Notes under the pieces: generated by a model
Databases searched by the model: none
Seen by the model: the letters and a program-made list of their open reading frames with translations, nothing else
What the model was told of the DNA's origin: nothing
Assembly (NCBI GenBank): GCA_015484555.1
Contig: WFMZ01000073.1
Location: forward strand, 1-41,531
Length of the DNA stretch: 41,531 nt
Reading direction: 5' to 3'
Origin: Hydrogenovibrio sp.
GTDB lineage: Bacteria; Pseudomonadota; Gammaproteobacteria; Thiomicrospirales; Thiomicrospiraceae
Part shown: positions 1 through 7,697 of the stretch, piece by piece
Layout: each line of letters starts with the position of its first letter
How positions within the stretch are numbered: position 1 is the first letter of the stretch
Position numbers and translations under genes: made by a program

Positions 1-2072
1 AGGTAGAAGTGCCTAAAGTTGAAAAGCCGAAGCCAGTGGAACCTGTTGTGCCTGAAGTGGTTGCAAAGACACCTGCTCCTGAAAAAGCTAAGCCAGCTAA
101 AGTTCATAAAGATGCAGACAAAAAACCTGCTCAAGCGATCAAAAAGCCAGAAGCTAAGACTAATGGAAAGCCTAAGGGCAAAGAAAAGCAATCTAAGAAG
201 AATATTGCTTTCGGTCGTGGAAATGATCGTTACGGACGTCGTCGTCATAAGCCAAGCAAGCCAGTTATTGATATTGATAACGAGCATGGTTTCCAAAAGC
301 CAGTTGAAAAACAAGTGCATGAAATTAGTATCGGTGAAACCATCAAGGTTAATGAAATTGCTGACAAGATGGCAATTAAAGCCACTGAAGTTATCAAGTT
401 TATGATGTCTTTAGGTACCATGGTTACCATTAACCAGGTACTCGATCAAGAAACAGCACAACTAGTCGTTGAAGAAATGGGTCACATTGCCGTATTGGTT
501 AATGAAAACCAGCTTGAAGATGATGTTGTTAATAATCAAGAAACATCAGACCATGAGATGGTGACACGTTCTCCAGTTGTGACTATTATGGGTCACGTTG
601 ACCATGGTAAAACATCATTGCTAGATTATATTCGTGAAGCGAAAGTAGCTAACGGCGAGTCAGGTGGTATTACTCAGCACATTGGTGCTTACCATGTTGA
701 AACAGAGCAAGGTGGGGTTACCTTTATCGATACTCCTGGTCACGAAGCCTTTACGGCTATGCGTGCTCGTGGAGCGAAAGTAACCGACGTAGTTGTTATT
801 GTTGTTGCTGCTGATGATGGGGTGATGCCTCAGACTAAAGAAGCCATTCAACACGCAAAAGCTGCAAACCTAACCATGGTTATAGCTATTAACAAGATGG
901 ATAAAGAAGGGGCTAACCCTGATCGCGTTATGCAAGAATTGGTTTCTGAAGAAGTGGTTCCTGAAGAATGGGGTGGCGACATTCCTTTCATCAAAGTTTC
1001 TGCTAAAACAGGTGAAGGGGTCGATGACCTACTAGAATCGATTGCATTACTAGCTGAAATTTTAGAATTGAAAGCACCGGTTGATGGGCCAGCTCGTGGT
1101 GTGGTTATTGAATCTCGCCTAGACAAAGGTCGTGGTCCGGTTGCAACCGTTCTGATTCAGTCTGGAACCTTAAGCAAAGGTAATATCGCTATTTGTGGTA
1201 TGGAATATGGTCGAGTTCGTGCACTAAGCAATGAACATGGCAAGCTCATTACCTCTGCCGGTCCATCTATGCCTGTTGAAGTATTGGGTATGTCTGGTGT
1301 TCCTGTTGCTGGTGATGACATGGTTTGTGTTGAAAACGAGCGTAAAGCTCGTGAAGTGGCTAGCCACAGACAAACTAAGTCGAAAGAATTGAAAATTGCA
1401 CGTCAGCAGAAGTCTAAGTTAGACAATATGTTTAACCGTATGGCAGAAGGGGATATTGAGAATGTTAATATCATCCTAAAAGCTGACGTACAGGGTTCTA
1501 TCGAAGCGATCGTAGATGCTCTAGTGAAACTATCTAACGAAGAAGTTAAAGTAAGTGTGGTTTCTTCTGGTGTTGGTGGAATCTCTGAAACAGATGCTAA
1601 CTTAGCCTTGGCTTCAGATGCGATGATCTTCGGTTTCAACGTACGTGCGGATGCAAAAGCCAAGCGTATTATTGATAACGAAGGCGTGTTCTTAAAGTAC
1701 TATTCTGTTATCTATGAAATTGTAGATGAGGTGAAGCGTGCGGTTGAAGGTAAGCTAGCGCCAGACTTCCAAGAAAATATTGTCGGTGTTGCTGATGTTC
1801 GTGAAGTGTTTAAAGCACCTAAGATTGGCTTAATTGCGGGTTGTATGGTAACTGAAGGTACCATGAAACGTAATAGTCCTATTCGTGTATTGCGTGATAA
1901 TATCGTGATTTATGAAGGTGCGCTTGAATCATTAAGACGCTTTAAAGATGACGTAAACGAAGTCAATAAGAGTATGGAATGTGGTATCGGTGTGAAAGAT
2001 TACAACGACGTTAAAGTTGGTGATCAGATTGAGTGCTTCGAAAGAATAGAAGTAAAGCGTACTCTTGACTAA
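1..2072 (+). CDS. infB: Translation initiation factor IF-2, 5' end cut by the window
   Basis: IF-2 is the GTPase that brings initiator tRNA to the 30S subunit and promotes 50S joining. The frame is open from the first complete codon (position 3), so the start lies upstream; the GTG at 9 is an internal valine. About 690 residues are present, against 850-890 in most gammaproteobacteria. Counting from that valine, residues 1-100 are a Lys/Pro/Ala-rich linker, about 110-157 an IF2_N fold, and the G domain starts near 190. Its motifs are GHVDHGKT (195-202), DTPGH, NKMD and SAK. The C-terminal beta-barrel and initiator-tRNA-binding domains follow and the protein ends normally. rbfA and truB follow as in the nusA-infB operon of relatives. 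Confidence 0.97.
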   Translation, partial: VEVPKVEKPKPVEPVVPEVVAKTPAPEKAKPAKVHKDADKKPAQAIKKPEAKTNGKPKGKEKQSKKNIAFGRGNDRYGRRRHKPSKPVIDIDNEHGFQKPVEKQVHEISIGETIKVNEIADKMAIKATEVIKFMMSLGTMVTINQVLDQETAQLVVEEMGHIAVLVNENQLEDDVVNNQETSDHEMVTRSPVVTIMGHVDHGKTSLLDYIREAKVANGESGGITQHIGAYHVETEQGGVTFIDTPGHEAFTAMRARGAKVTDVVVIVVAADDGVMPQTKEAIQHAKAANLTMVIAINKMDKEGANPDRVMQELVSEEVVPEEWGGDIPFIKVSAKTGEGVDDLLESIALLAEILELKAPVDGPARGVVIESRLDKGRGPVATVLIQSGTLSKGNIAICGMEYGRVRALSNEHGKLITSAGPSMPVEVLGMSGVPVAGDDMVCVENERKAREVASHRQTKSKELKIARQQKSKLDNMFNRMAEGDIENVNIILKADVQGSIEAIVDALVKLSNEEVKVSVVSSGVGGISETDANLALASDAMIFGFNVRADAKAKRIIDNEGVFLKYYSVIYEIVDEVKRAVEGKLAPDFQENIVGVADVREVFKAPKIGLIAGCMVTEGTMKRNSPIRVLRDNIVIYEGALESLRRFKDDVNEVNKSMECGIGVKDYNDVKVGDQIECFERIEVKRTLD

Positions 2073-2307
2073 ATCAAATTCGTTTTAAATTTTTAAACGA
2101 AACCTCCTACGGGAGACCTTTACACAACCCTAAGATCGACTAAAAAAGGTTAAAATACCACTGATTTTCGTTAGAAAACTTGTCAATAGCTAGCTATTAA
2201 CTGCGTTCTCTGCCTTAATCAGCGAAATTTTACCTGATTTTTAGTTCGACCCTAAGTTATGCAAAGATCTCCAAGGGAGGTTTTGTTGTTTTAGAAAGGA
2301 AAGAATT
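2073..2307 (+). other. infB-rbfA intergenic gap with palindromes
   Basis: This 235-base gap is long for two genes that are usually nearly adjacent. It holds an AT-rich inverted repeat at about 2079-2101 and a perfect 14-base palindrome, AATAGCTAGCTATT, at 2185-2198. A GGAAAG ribosome-binding site lies just before rbfA. I see no open frame, tRNA or convincing terminator in it, and its function is unknown. Confidence 0.4.
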
Positions 2308-2670
2308 ATGGCCGATATTAGCCGCACAAAACGCGTTTCATTAGAAATTCGTAAAACACTCAGTGAAATTTTACATCGAGATACTAAAGATCCTCGGTTA
2401 GATAAAATTAACATCACAGAAGTTAAAATTTCGAAAGATTTAAGTATCGCCACTGTTTATTTCACCATTATTGGTGCAAATGAAGTGGATGAGGCTGCCC
2501 AAGAAGCCATTGCCGCTTTAGAAAAAGCAAAAGGCTACTTTAGAACAGAAGTGGGGCAACGTATGAATTTGCGTATTACGCCACACCTACGTTTCTTTTA
2601 TGACAAGCTTGCTGAAAATGCTAGCCACATAGAAGACCTAATTTACCAAGCTTTAAATAAGCCAAAGTAG
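2308..2670 (+). CDS. rbfA: 30S ribosome-binding factor A
   Basis: RbfA is a small KH-like protein that binds the 30S subunit late in maturation, near 16S rRNA helix 1, and is needed for growth in the cold. The 120 residues match the usual length and pattern: an N-terminal helix with R-T-K-R and I-R-K-T-L-S-E-I-L, then D-P-R-L, a central I-S-K-D-L-S-I-A-T-V-Y-F strand, and the C-terminal stretch R-I-T-P-H-L-R-F-F-Y-D. A GGAAAG ribosome-binding site sits 6-10 bases before the ATG. It lies between infB and truB as in E. coli, and only 10 bases separate it from truB, so the two are probably cotranscribed. Confidence 0.96.
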   Translation: MADISRTKRVSLEIRKTLSEILHRDTKDPRLDKINITEVKISKDLSIATVYFTIIGANEVDEAAQEAIAALEKAKGYFRTEVGQRMNLRITPHLRFFYDKLAENASHIEDLIYQALNKPK

Positions 2671-2680
2671 AGCTTGTTGT

Positions 2681-3580
2681 ATGAGTGAACCACGTGCAAA
2701 AAAAGAATGGAAACTGGTTAATGGCATTGTCCTGTTGGATAAGCCTGCGGGCGAAACATCCAATAGCATTTTGCAAAAGATCAGGCGTTTTTATAGCGCT
2801 AAAAAAGCAGGGCATACGGGCGCTTTAGATCCCTTTGCAACCGGGTTATTGCCCATTTGCTTTGGTGAAGCCACCAAGGTTTCAGGGCTATTACTTGATT
2901 CTGATAAACGTTATATAGCCACCTTAAAGTTAGGTGAAGCAACGGATACAGGCGACAAAGATGGTGAGATTATTGAAACTTTGCCTATTCCAGAGTTAAG
3001 TGATGAGCTTGTTGGTAAGGCTTTAGATCACTTTACGGGCGACATATTGCAAGTGCCACCTATGTATTCTGCACTAAAGCACAAGGGCCGTCCTTTATAT
3101 GAATATGCTCGCAAAGGCATTACCATTGAACGACCTGCACGCCCCATTACCATTTTATCTTTAACCTTAATCTCAATTGAAAATGACCTGGTTAAATTTG
3201 AAGTACATTGTACAAAAGGCACTTATGTACGTACTTTGGGTGAAGATGTTGCAAAATATCTAGGGACAGTAGGACATTTAGTGGCATTGCATCGCACTCA
3301 ATCGGGTGATATCACCGCTGACCAAATGTACAGTGTAGAAACCTTATCTTCTGGCTCACCTGACTATTTACAGCCATTAGATCTGCCTTTGCAGCACTTA
3401 ACAGCGCTGCACTTATCTGAGAAAGATACGCTTTGGATTCAGCAAGGCGGTAAGTTAAAGATAGATCGCCCCGAAACTGACCTAGTTCGTTTTTATGATG
3501 ATAAAGATGTTTTTTTTGGCGTGGGTGAATGGCAGGTAGAAAAAGAACAACTAAAACCTAAAAGGTTATTTAACCTTTAA
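2681..3580 (+). CDS. truB: tRNA pseudouridine-55 synthase
   Basis: TruB converts U55 in the T-loop of tRNAs to pseudouridine. The 299-residue protein has the N-terminal G-I-V-L-L-D-K-P-A-G motif. The catalytic motif GALDPFATG has the aspartate at residue 50. The conserved Y-A-R-K-G and K-G-T-Y-V-R-T-L-G-E-D segments follow, and the C-terminal 60 residues resemble the TruB C-terminal (PUA-like) region. The ATG follows the rbfA stop by 10 bases. Its stop overlaps the next ATG by one base (TAATG), which implies translational coupling with the methyltransferase gene that follows. Confidence 0.96.
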   Translation: MSEPRAKKEWKLVNGIVLLDKPAGETSNSILQKIRRFYSAKKAGHTGALDPFATGLLPICFGEATKVSGLLLDSDKRYIATLKLGEATDTGDKDGEIIETLPIPELSDELVGKALDHFTGDILQVPPMYSALKHKGRPLYEYARKGITIERPARPITILSLTLISIENDLVKFEVHCTKGTYVRTLGEDVAKYLGTVGHLVALHRTQSGDITADQMYSVETLSSGSPDYLQPLDLPLQHLTALHLSEKDTLWIQQGGKLKIDRPETDLVRFYDDKDVFFGVGEWQVEKEQLKPKRLFNL

Positions 3581-4416
3581 TGAGCTTAGCTACCTTTTTT
3601 AAAGAAGCTGATATAGCGGTACTAGATGTACGTTTATGGGTAGATTTTAAAAAACAACATCTTGTTTTATCTGCGCATATTGAACAAGCCGATTTAGAAG
3701 CTCGTCAAAATGAAATGCCTGCTAGACCTTCAAGCCTTAACCTGGTTGCCGATAGTCTACAAGCCTGTGAATTAACGACTGATTGGTTGGTTGAAAAAGG
3801 CTATCAAGTTTCGGAAGCCAAAACGGCTAAACAACTTGAAGATTATTTGCAACAGAATGTTGATCAAATCGAAATAGGACTAGCCAAAACGCACTTGTGG
3901 CAGCCAAGTGAATTGGTTGCCAGTTTTGAAAAAAACTTTAAACTTAATAAGAGTCCTAACCTAAAAGCATTAGATATAGGGTGTGGTGGTGGACGAGATA
4001 CGGTTTTCTTATCAAAACAAGGTTGGCAAGTTACTGCCGTAGAGCAAAAAAATAAAGTATTGATAAAGGCTAAGCAGTTGGCGAGCAGTCATGGTCAAAC
4101 AGTAAACTGGATCTGTTGCAATGTTAACCATCCTAACTGTTTGCCCGATCAACAATTTGACCTTATTCTGGTAATTCGTTATTTAAACAGAGACCTTTTT
4201 GAGTGGATTAAAAGTCATACCACCCCTGGCGGTTTTGTGGTTTTTCAAGCTTTTTCTGAAGGCGTGCAGGCAATAGGCTCCCCTAAAAATTCACAGTATA
4301 TTATTCAACCAAAAGAATTTCATAAAACTTTTACAGACTTTAAAGTGTTTATTGATAGAATAGAAAAACTAAGTGATGGCAGGCCATTGGCCTCGTTTAT
4401 TGCACAAAAAAAATAA
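3580..4416 (+). CDS. Rhodanese-like/SAM-dependent methyltransferase fusion (TehB-like)
   Basis: Residues 1-100 resemble a rhodanese domain (D-I-A-V-L-D-V-R near residue 15), but where the catalytic loop should be I see no convincing active-site cysteine, so this half is probably degenerate. Residues 125-278 form a class I methyltransferase: the SAM-binding motif LDIGCGGGRD lies near residues 131-140, an acidic residue in A-V-E-Q ends strand 2, and T-P-G-G-F marks motif IV/V. The nearest familiar family is TehB, but the substrate cannot be read from the sequence. The ATG overlaps the truB stop, so it is translated with truB. Codons at 4220-4237 contain a 16/18 match to the dispersed repeat described elsewhere. 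Confidence 0.75.
   Translation: MSLATFFKEADIAVLDVRLWVDFKKQHLVLSAHIEQADLEARQNEMPARPSSLNLVADSLQACELTTDWLVEKGYQVSEAKTAKQLEDYLQQNVDQIEIGLAKTHLWQPSELVASFEKNFKLNKSPNLKALDIGCGGGRDTVFLSKQGWQVTAVEQKNKVLIKAKQLASSHGQTVNWICCNVNHPNCLPDQQFDLILVIRYLNRDLFEWIKSHTTPGGFVVFQAFSEGVQAIGSPKNSQYIIQPKEFHKTFTDFKVFIDRIEKLSDGRPLASFIAQKK
4220..4237 (-). repeat. Likely diverged copy of the dispersed repeat inside a methyltransferase gene
   Basis: CCACCCCTGGCGGTTTTG matches the inverted consensus at 16 of 18 bases, including the whole CCACCCCTGGCG block. It encodes part of the T-T-P-G-G-F motif, so conservation of Pro-Gly-Gly could partly explain the match. Confidence 0.45.
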
Positions 4417-4430
4417 CAAGAGATAATAGC

Positions 4431-4922
4431 ATGTTAAAAATTACCGCGAATGAATTATTTGATTACTTTCAAGAACACAAAATTTGTGAATCTTTAACGC
4501 GAGCTGAAGTAGAGGTGTTTACAAATTACTTACAAGAAAAAAGCTATAAAGCACATGAAGTTATTTCAGGTCTAGGCGATATTGGTGATTCAATGTATTT
4601 TATTTACTCTGGAAAAGTTGCTTTCACTTCATTTGATGGTCAAGATGAAGCGGATATCGGTAAACAAGAGACAGGCAGTTTAGTGGGTGAAATGTCATTC
4701 TTTGATGGCGTGCCTCGTCAGTTAAAAATGTCAGCGGGTAGGAAACCAGCCATGTTAATTGAAATTACTCGTGCTATGTATGACCGTCTAAAGGTTGAAC
4801 AGCCTTTCATTGCGGTAAACTTATTAGAAAATGCCGTGGTCAGTTTAGATCGTTTAGTACGTTCAGTCTCTCAAGAACTGTCTCATATTGAGCATTACAT
4901 GAAGGGTTTTGGTCGTCATTAA
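4431..4922 (+). CDS. Stand-alone cyclic-nucleotide-binding-domain protein
   Basis: This 163-residue protein is essentially one cNMP-binding domain of the CAP/FNR fold. An N-terminal helix precedes beta strands around G-D-S-M-Y-F-I-Y-S-G-K-V. The phosphate-binding cassette region G-E-M-S-F-F-D-G-V-P-R lies near residues 85-95 and resembles the cAMP-binding cassette, including the Glu and Arg. No helix-turn-helix follows; the last 40 residues look helical. It is therefore not a DNA-binding regulator of the CRP type, and may sense a nucleotide and act on a partner, or may have lost ligand binding. It starts 14 bases after the methyltransferase gene. The partner and ligand are unknown. Confidence 0.75.
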   Translation: MLKITANELFDYFQEHKICESLTRAEVEVFTNYLQEKSYKAHEVISGLGDIGDSMYFIYSGKVAFTSFDGQDEADIGKQETGSLVGEMSFFDGVPRQLKMSAGRKPAMLIEITRAMYDRLKVEQPFIAVNLLENAVVSLDRLVRSVSQELSHIEHYMKGFGRH

Positions 4923-4974
4923 GGATATCTTGCCTAACTAATCTAAGATTCTGCCTGTTCTCGGACCTTATTAC

Positions 4975-5002
4975 TTGAATAAAGCGGTTAAACCAGTATA
5001 AT
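4975..5002 (+). promoter_or_regulatory. Predicted sigma-70 promoter of rpsO
   Basis: TTGAAT (4975-4980) and a perfect TATAAT (4997-5002) are separated by 16 bases. Transcription would start near 5009, leaving a leader of about 65 bases before rpsO. Confidence 0.6.
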
Positions 5003-5019
5003 TCACGCTTTCGTTCCTG

Positions 5020-5048
5020 CCGTCGGTTGTGGGTGACGGGTATTTTTT
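5020..5048 (+). promoter_or_regulatory. Hairpin with T-run in the rpsO leader
   Basis: CCGTC (5020-5024) pairs with GACGG (5035-5039) around a 10-base loop, and six T residues follow at 5043-5048, before the AAGGAG ribosome-binding site at 5063-5068. The arrangement could be a leader attenuator or part of a fold bound by S15, which represses its own mRNA in other bacteria through differing leader structures. The link to S15 is inference. Confidence 0.35.
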
Positions 5049-5073
5049 AATAACCGATCAATAAGGAGTTGTT

Positions 5074-5340
5074 ATGTTAACAGCACAAGATAAAGCAGCA
5101 ATCGTTGCAGAATTCGCACAAAGCGAAGGTGATACGGGTTCTCCAGAAGTTCAAGTAGCCCTAAAGACTAAGCGTATTGCTTACCTTACAGAGCACTTTA
5201 AAGCACACAAGCAAGATAACCATTCTCGTACTGGTTTATTACGTTTAGTCAGTAGCCGTCGTAAGTTATTAGACTACCTTCACGGTAAAGATGCTCAAAG
5301 ATATTTTGCTTTGATTAAAAAGCTTGGTTTACGTAAGTAA
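5074..5340 (+). CDS. rpsO: 30S ribosomal protein S15
   Basis: S15 binds 16S rRNA at the helix 20/21/22 junction early in 30S assembly. The 88 residues are the normal family length. The typical segments are [14 protein letters not shown], then [12 protein letters not shown], then R-R-K-L-L-D-Y-L, with the lysine-rich end [10 protein letters not shown] strong AAGGAG ribosome-binding site lies 5 bases before the ATG. It has its own promoter and a strong terminator behind it, and precedes pnp as in most gammaproteobacteria. Confidence 0.97.
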   Translation: MLTAQDKAAIVAEFAQSEGDTGSPEVQVALKTKRIAYLTEHFKAHKQDNHSRTGLLRLVSSRRKLLDYLHGKDAQRYFALIKKLGLRK

Positions 5341-5354
5341 GCAAATAGCTTTTC

Positions 5355-5395
5355 AAAAAAACCCGCTTATGGCTTTGACCTAAGCGGGTTTTTTT
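5355..5395 (+). terminator. Rho-independent terminator after rpsO
   Basis: AACCCGCTTA-type arm at 5355-5369 pairs with the arm at 5381-5395 over an 11-base loop, followed by seven T residues. The stem is long and GC-rich. Because pnp follows without another obvious strong promoter, some readthrough or processing here is likely, as in the E. coli rpsO-pnp operon. Confidence 0.9.
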
Positions 5396-5486
5396 ATGCC
5401 TAAAAAACATTCCTATGTTGTTTATTGGGGGGTTTATTGCGATAATGGACAGTTCAAAAATATCAAATTCTGAAGAGTAAAATAAC

Positions 5487-7580
5487 ATGTCAAAAATTAC
5501 GAAGTCCTTCCAGTATGGCGACCATACGGTTACCCTTGAAACTGGTGAAATTGCACGTCAAGCCGATGGCGCGGTGATGGTTAGAATGGGTGATACCCAA
5601 CTATTGGTAACCGTTGTTGCCGCGAAACACCCTAAAGCAGGGCAGGACTTCTTCCCTTTGACAGTTCAATACCAAGAAAAAGCTTATGCTGCGGGTAAGA
5701 TTCCTGGTGGATTTTTAAAGCGTGAAGCGCGTCCTTCAGAAAAAGAAACTTTATTGTCTCGTTTAATTGACCGTCCTATTCGTCCTTTGTTTCCAAAAGG
5801 CTTTATGAATGAAGTGCAGGTTATTGCGACCGTTATTTCTTTAGACCCAACTGTCGGAACAGAAGTGCCAGCTATGTTAGGTACTTCAGCAGCCTTAGCT
5901 ATTTCAGGTATCCCTTTTGACGGTCCTATTGGCGCGGCTATTGTAGGTTACACCGATGTAGAGGGGTATTTATTAAATCCTTCCTCTGAAGCCTTAGAAA
6001 GTTCAGATTTAGAATTAAGTGTTGCCGGTACTTCTGAAGCCGTTTTAATGGTGGAATCTGAAGCAGCTGAACTGCCTGAAGAAATTATGTTAGGCGCTGT
6101 TATGTATGGTCATCAGCATATGCAGTGTGCTATTACGGCTATTGCAGAGTTCAAAGCCGAAGCGGGTAAGCCGTCTTGGGATTGGCAAGCAGAAGCAGAA
6201 GATACTGATTTACAAACACAAGTATTTGACCTAGTTCAAGCAGATGTTGAAGTCGCTTACAGTATTGCAGATAAAATGGATCGTTATGATGCATTAGATG
6301 CCGCCAAGGCAAAAGCCGTTGCCGCGCTAGGAACCACAGAAGAGCATCCTGATGGCGCAAAGTCTTCATACATTGGTAAGTTATTTGCCAAGTGCCAAAA
6401 AGAAACGGTTCGTGGCAGAATTATTGCCGGTGAACCTCGTATTGACGGCCGTGATAGTACAACTGTTCGTGATATTAGTTGTCAGGTAGGCATTTTAGCC
6501 AATGCACACGGTTCAGCTTTATTTACACGTGGTGAAACGCAAGCGATTGTAGTGACTACTTTAGGAACTGAAAAGGATTCTAAAATTGTCGATGACCTAG
6601 CGGGTTCTTACCACGACCGTTTCATGCTTCACTACAACTTTCCTCCTTATTCAGTAGGTGAGTGTGGTCGTGTTGGTACACCTGGTCGTCGTGAAATTGG
6701 TCACGGTATGCTAGCAAGACGTGGTGTGTCAGCTTTATTGCCCACTATTGAAGAGTTTCCCTATACCATTCGTGTGGTATCTGAAATTACTGAATCAAAC
6801 GGGTCGTCTTCAATGGCATCAGTTTGTGGTACTTCAATGTCATTGATGCATGCAGGTGTACCTATTGCGACACCTATCGCCGGTATTGCGATGGGCTTGG
6901 TTAAAGAAGAATCTGGCTTTGCTGTCTTATCAGATATCCTAGGTGATGAAGATTACCTAGGCGATATGGACTTTAAAGTAGCCGGAACTGAGCAAGGTGT
7001 GACCGCTTTACAAATGGATATTAAAATTTCAGGTATCACTGAAGAGATTATGGACATTGCTTTAGCACAAGCTAAAGTAGGGCGTATCACCATTTTGAAA
7101 GAAATGAATAAAGTGATTAGCAAGTCAAACCCTGATGTTGCGGGTACTGCCCCTAAGTTCTTCACCATTAAAGTAAAGCCTGAAAAAGTACGCGAAATTA
7201 TTGGTAAAGGTGGTTCAACCATTCGAGCCCTTACCGAAGAAACTGGCTGTGTTATCGAAATTGATGACACAGGTCTGGTTAAAATTGCTTCAAAGAGCGC
7301 TGATTCAGCTAACCTAGCCAAAGCACGTATTGCTGAAATTGTAGCAGAACCTGAAATTGGCACTGTCTACGATGCTGTCGTTAAGAAGATTGTTGATTTT
7401 GGTGCTTTTGTCGCTTATATGCCTGGCCGTGAAGGCTTGGTTCACGTTTCTCAAATCGCTGATGAGCGAGTAGAAGATGTTTCTGCTTACTTAGAAGAAG
7501 GACAAGAGATTAAAGTGAAGCTAATTGATATTGATAAGCAGGGTCGCGTTAAGCTTTCAATGAAAGAAGTGGCACAATAA
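5487..7580 (+). CDS. pnp: Polyribonucleotide nucleotidyltransferase (PNPase)
   Basis: PNPase degrades RNA 3' to 5' by phosphorolysis as a trimer and is a degradosome partner in enterics. The 697 residues contain two RNase PH domains (about 10-140 and 310-520) joined by a helical linker, then a KH domain (about 555-610, with I-I-G-K-G-G) and an S1 domain (about 622-690, with V-D-F-G-A-F-V and G-L-V-H-V-S). The second core has the conserved F-P-P-Y-S-V-G-E and G-R-R-E-I-G-H-G segments. Length and order are normal. The ribosome-binding site is weak. A stem-loop follows the stop. Confidence 0.97.
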   Translation: MSKITKSFQYGDHTVTLETGEIARQADGAVMVRMGDTQLLVTVVAAKHPKAGQDFFPLTVQYQEKAYAAGKIPGGFLKREARPSEKETLLSRLIDRPIRPLFPKGFMNEVQVIATVISLDPTVGTEVPAMLGTSAALAISGIPFDGPIGAAIVGYTDVEGYLLNPSSEALESSDLELSVAGTSEAVLMVESEAAELPEEIMLGAVMYGHQHMQCAITAIAEFKAEAGKPSWDWQAEAEDTDLQTQVFDLVQADVEVAYSIADKMDRYDALDAAKAKAVAALGTTEEHPDGAKSSYIGKLFAKCQKETVRGRIIAGEPRIDGRDSTTVRDISCQVGILANAHGSALFTRGETQAIVVTTLGTEKDSKIVDDLAGSYHDRFMLHYNFPPYSVGECGRVGTPGRREIGHGMLARRGVSALLPTIEEFPYTIRVVSEITESNGSSSMASVCGTSMSLMHAGVPIATPIAGIAMGLVKEESGFAVLSDILGDEDYLGDMDFKVAGTEQGVTALQMDIKISGITEEIMDIALAQAKVGRITILKEMNKVISKSNPDVAGTAPKFFTIKVKPEKVREIIGKGGSTIRALTEETGCVIEIDDTGLVKIASKSADSANLAKARIAEIVAEPEIGTVYDAVVKKIVDFGAFVAYMPGREGLVHVSQIADERVEDVSAYLEEGQEIKVKLIDIDKQGRVKLSMKEVAQ

Positions 7581-7609
7581 TTCGCCATACCCACGATAAC
7601 CGTTAAATA

Positions 7610-7664
7610 ATAAAGGCACGAAAAGTTGAAGTGAATAATCACCTCGGCTCTTCGTGCCTTTATC
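7610..7664 (+). terminator. Long stem-loop after pnp, probable terminator
   Basis: TAAAGGCACGAA (7611-7622) pairs perfectly with TTCGTGCCTTTA (7651-7662), with a smaller inner hairpin GTGA-ATAA-TCAC in the loop. The T tract is short (TTTAT), so termination strength is uncertain. Confidence 0.65.
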
Positions 7665-7697
7665 GTTTATAAAGCTTTAAATTTAGGAAATCCAATT

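Noticed and set aside
9-11. GTG as the start of IF-2
   Set aside because: The frame is open upstream to the window edge and IF-2 would lack its usual N-terminal region, so the gene is simply cut.
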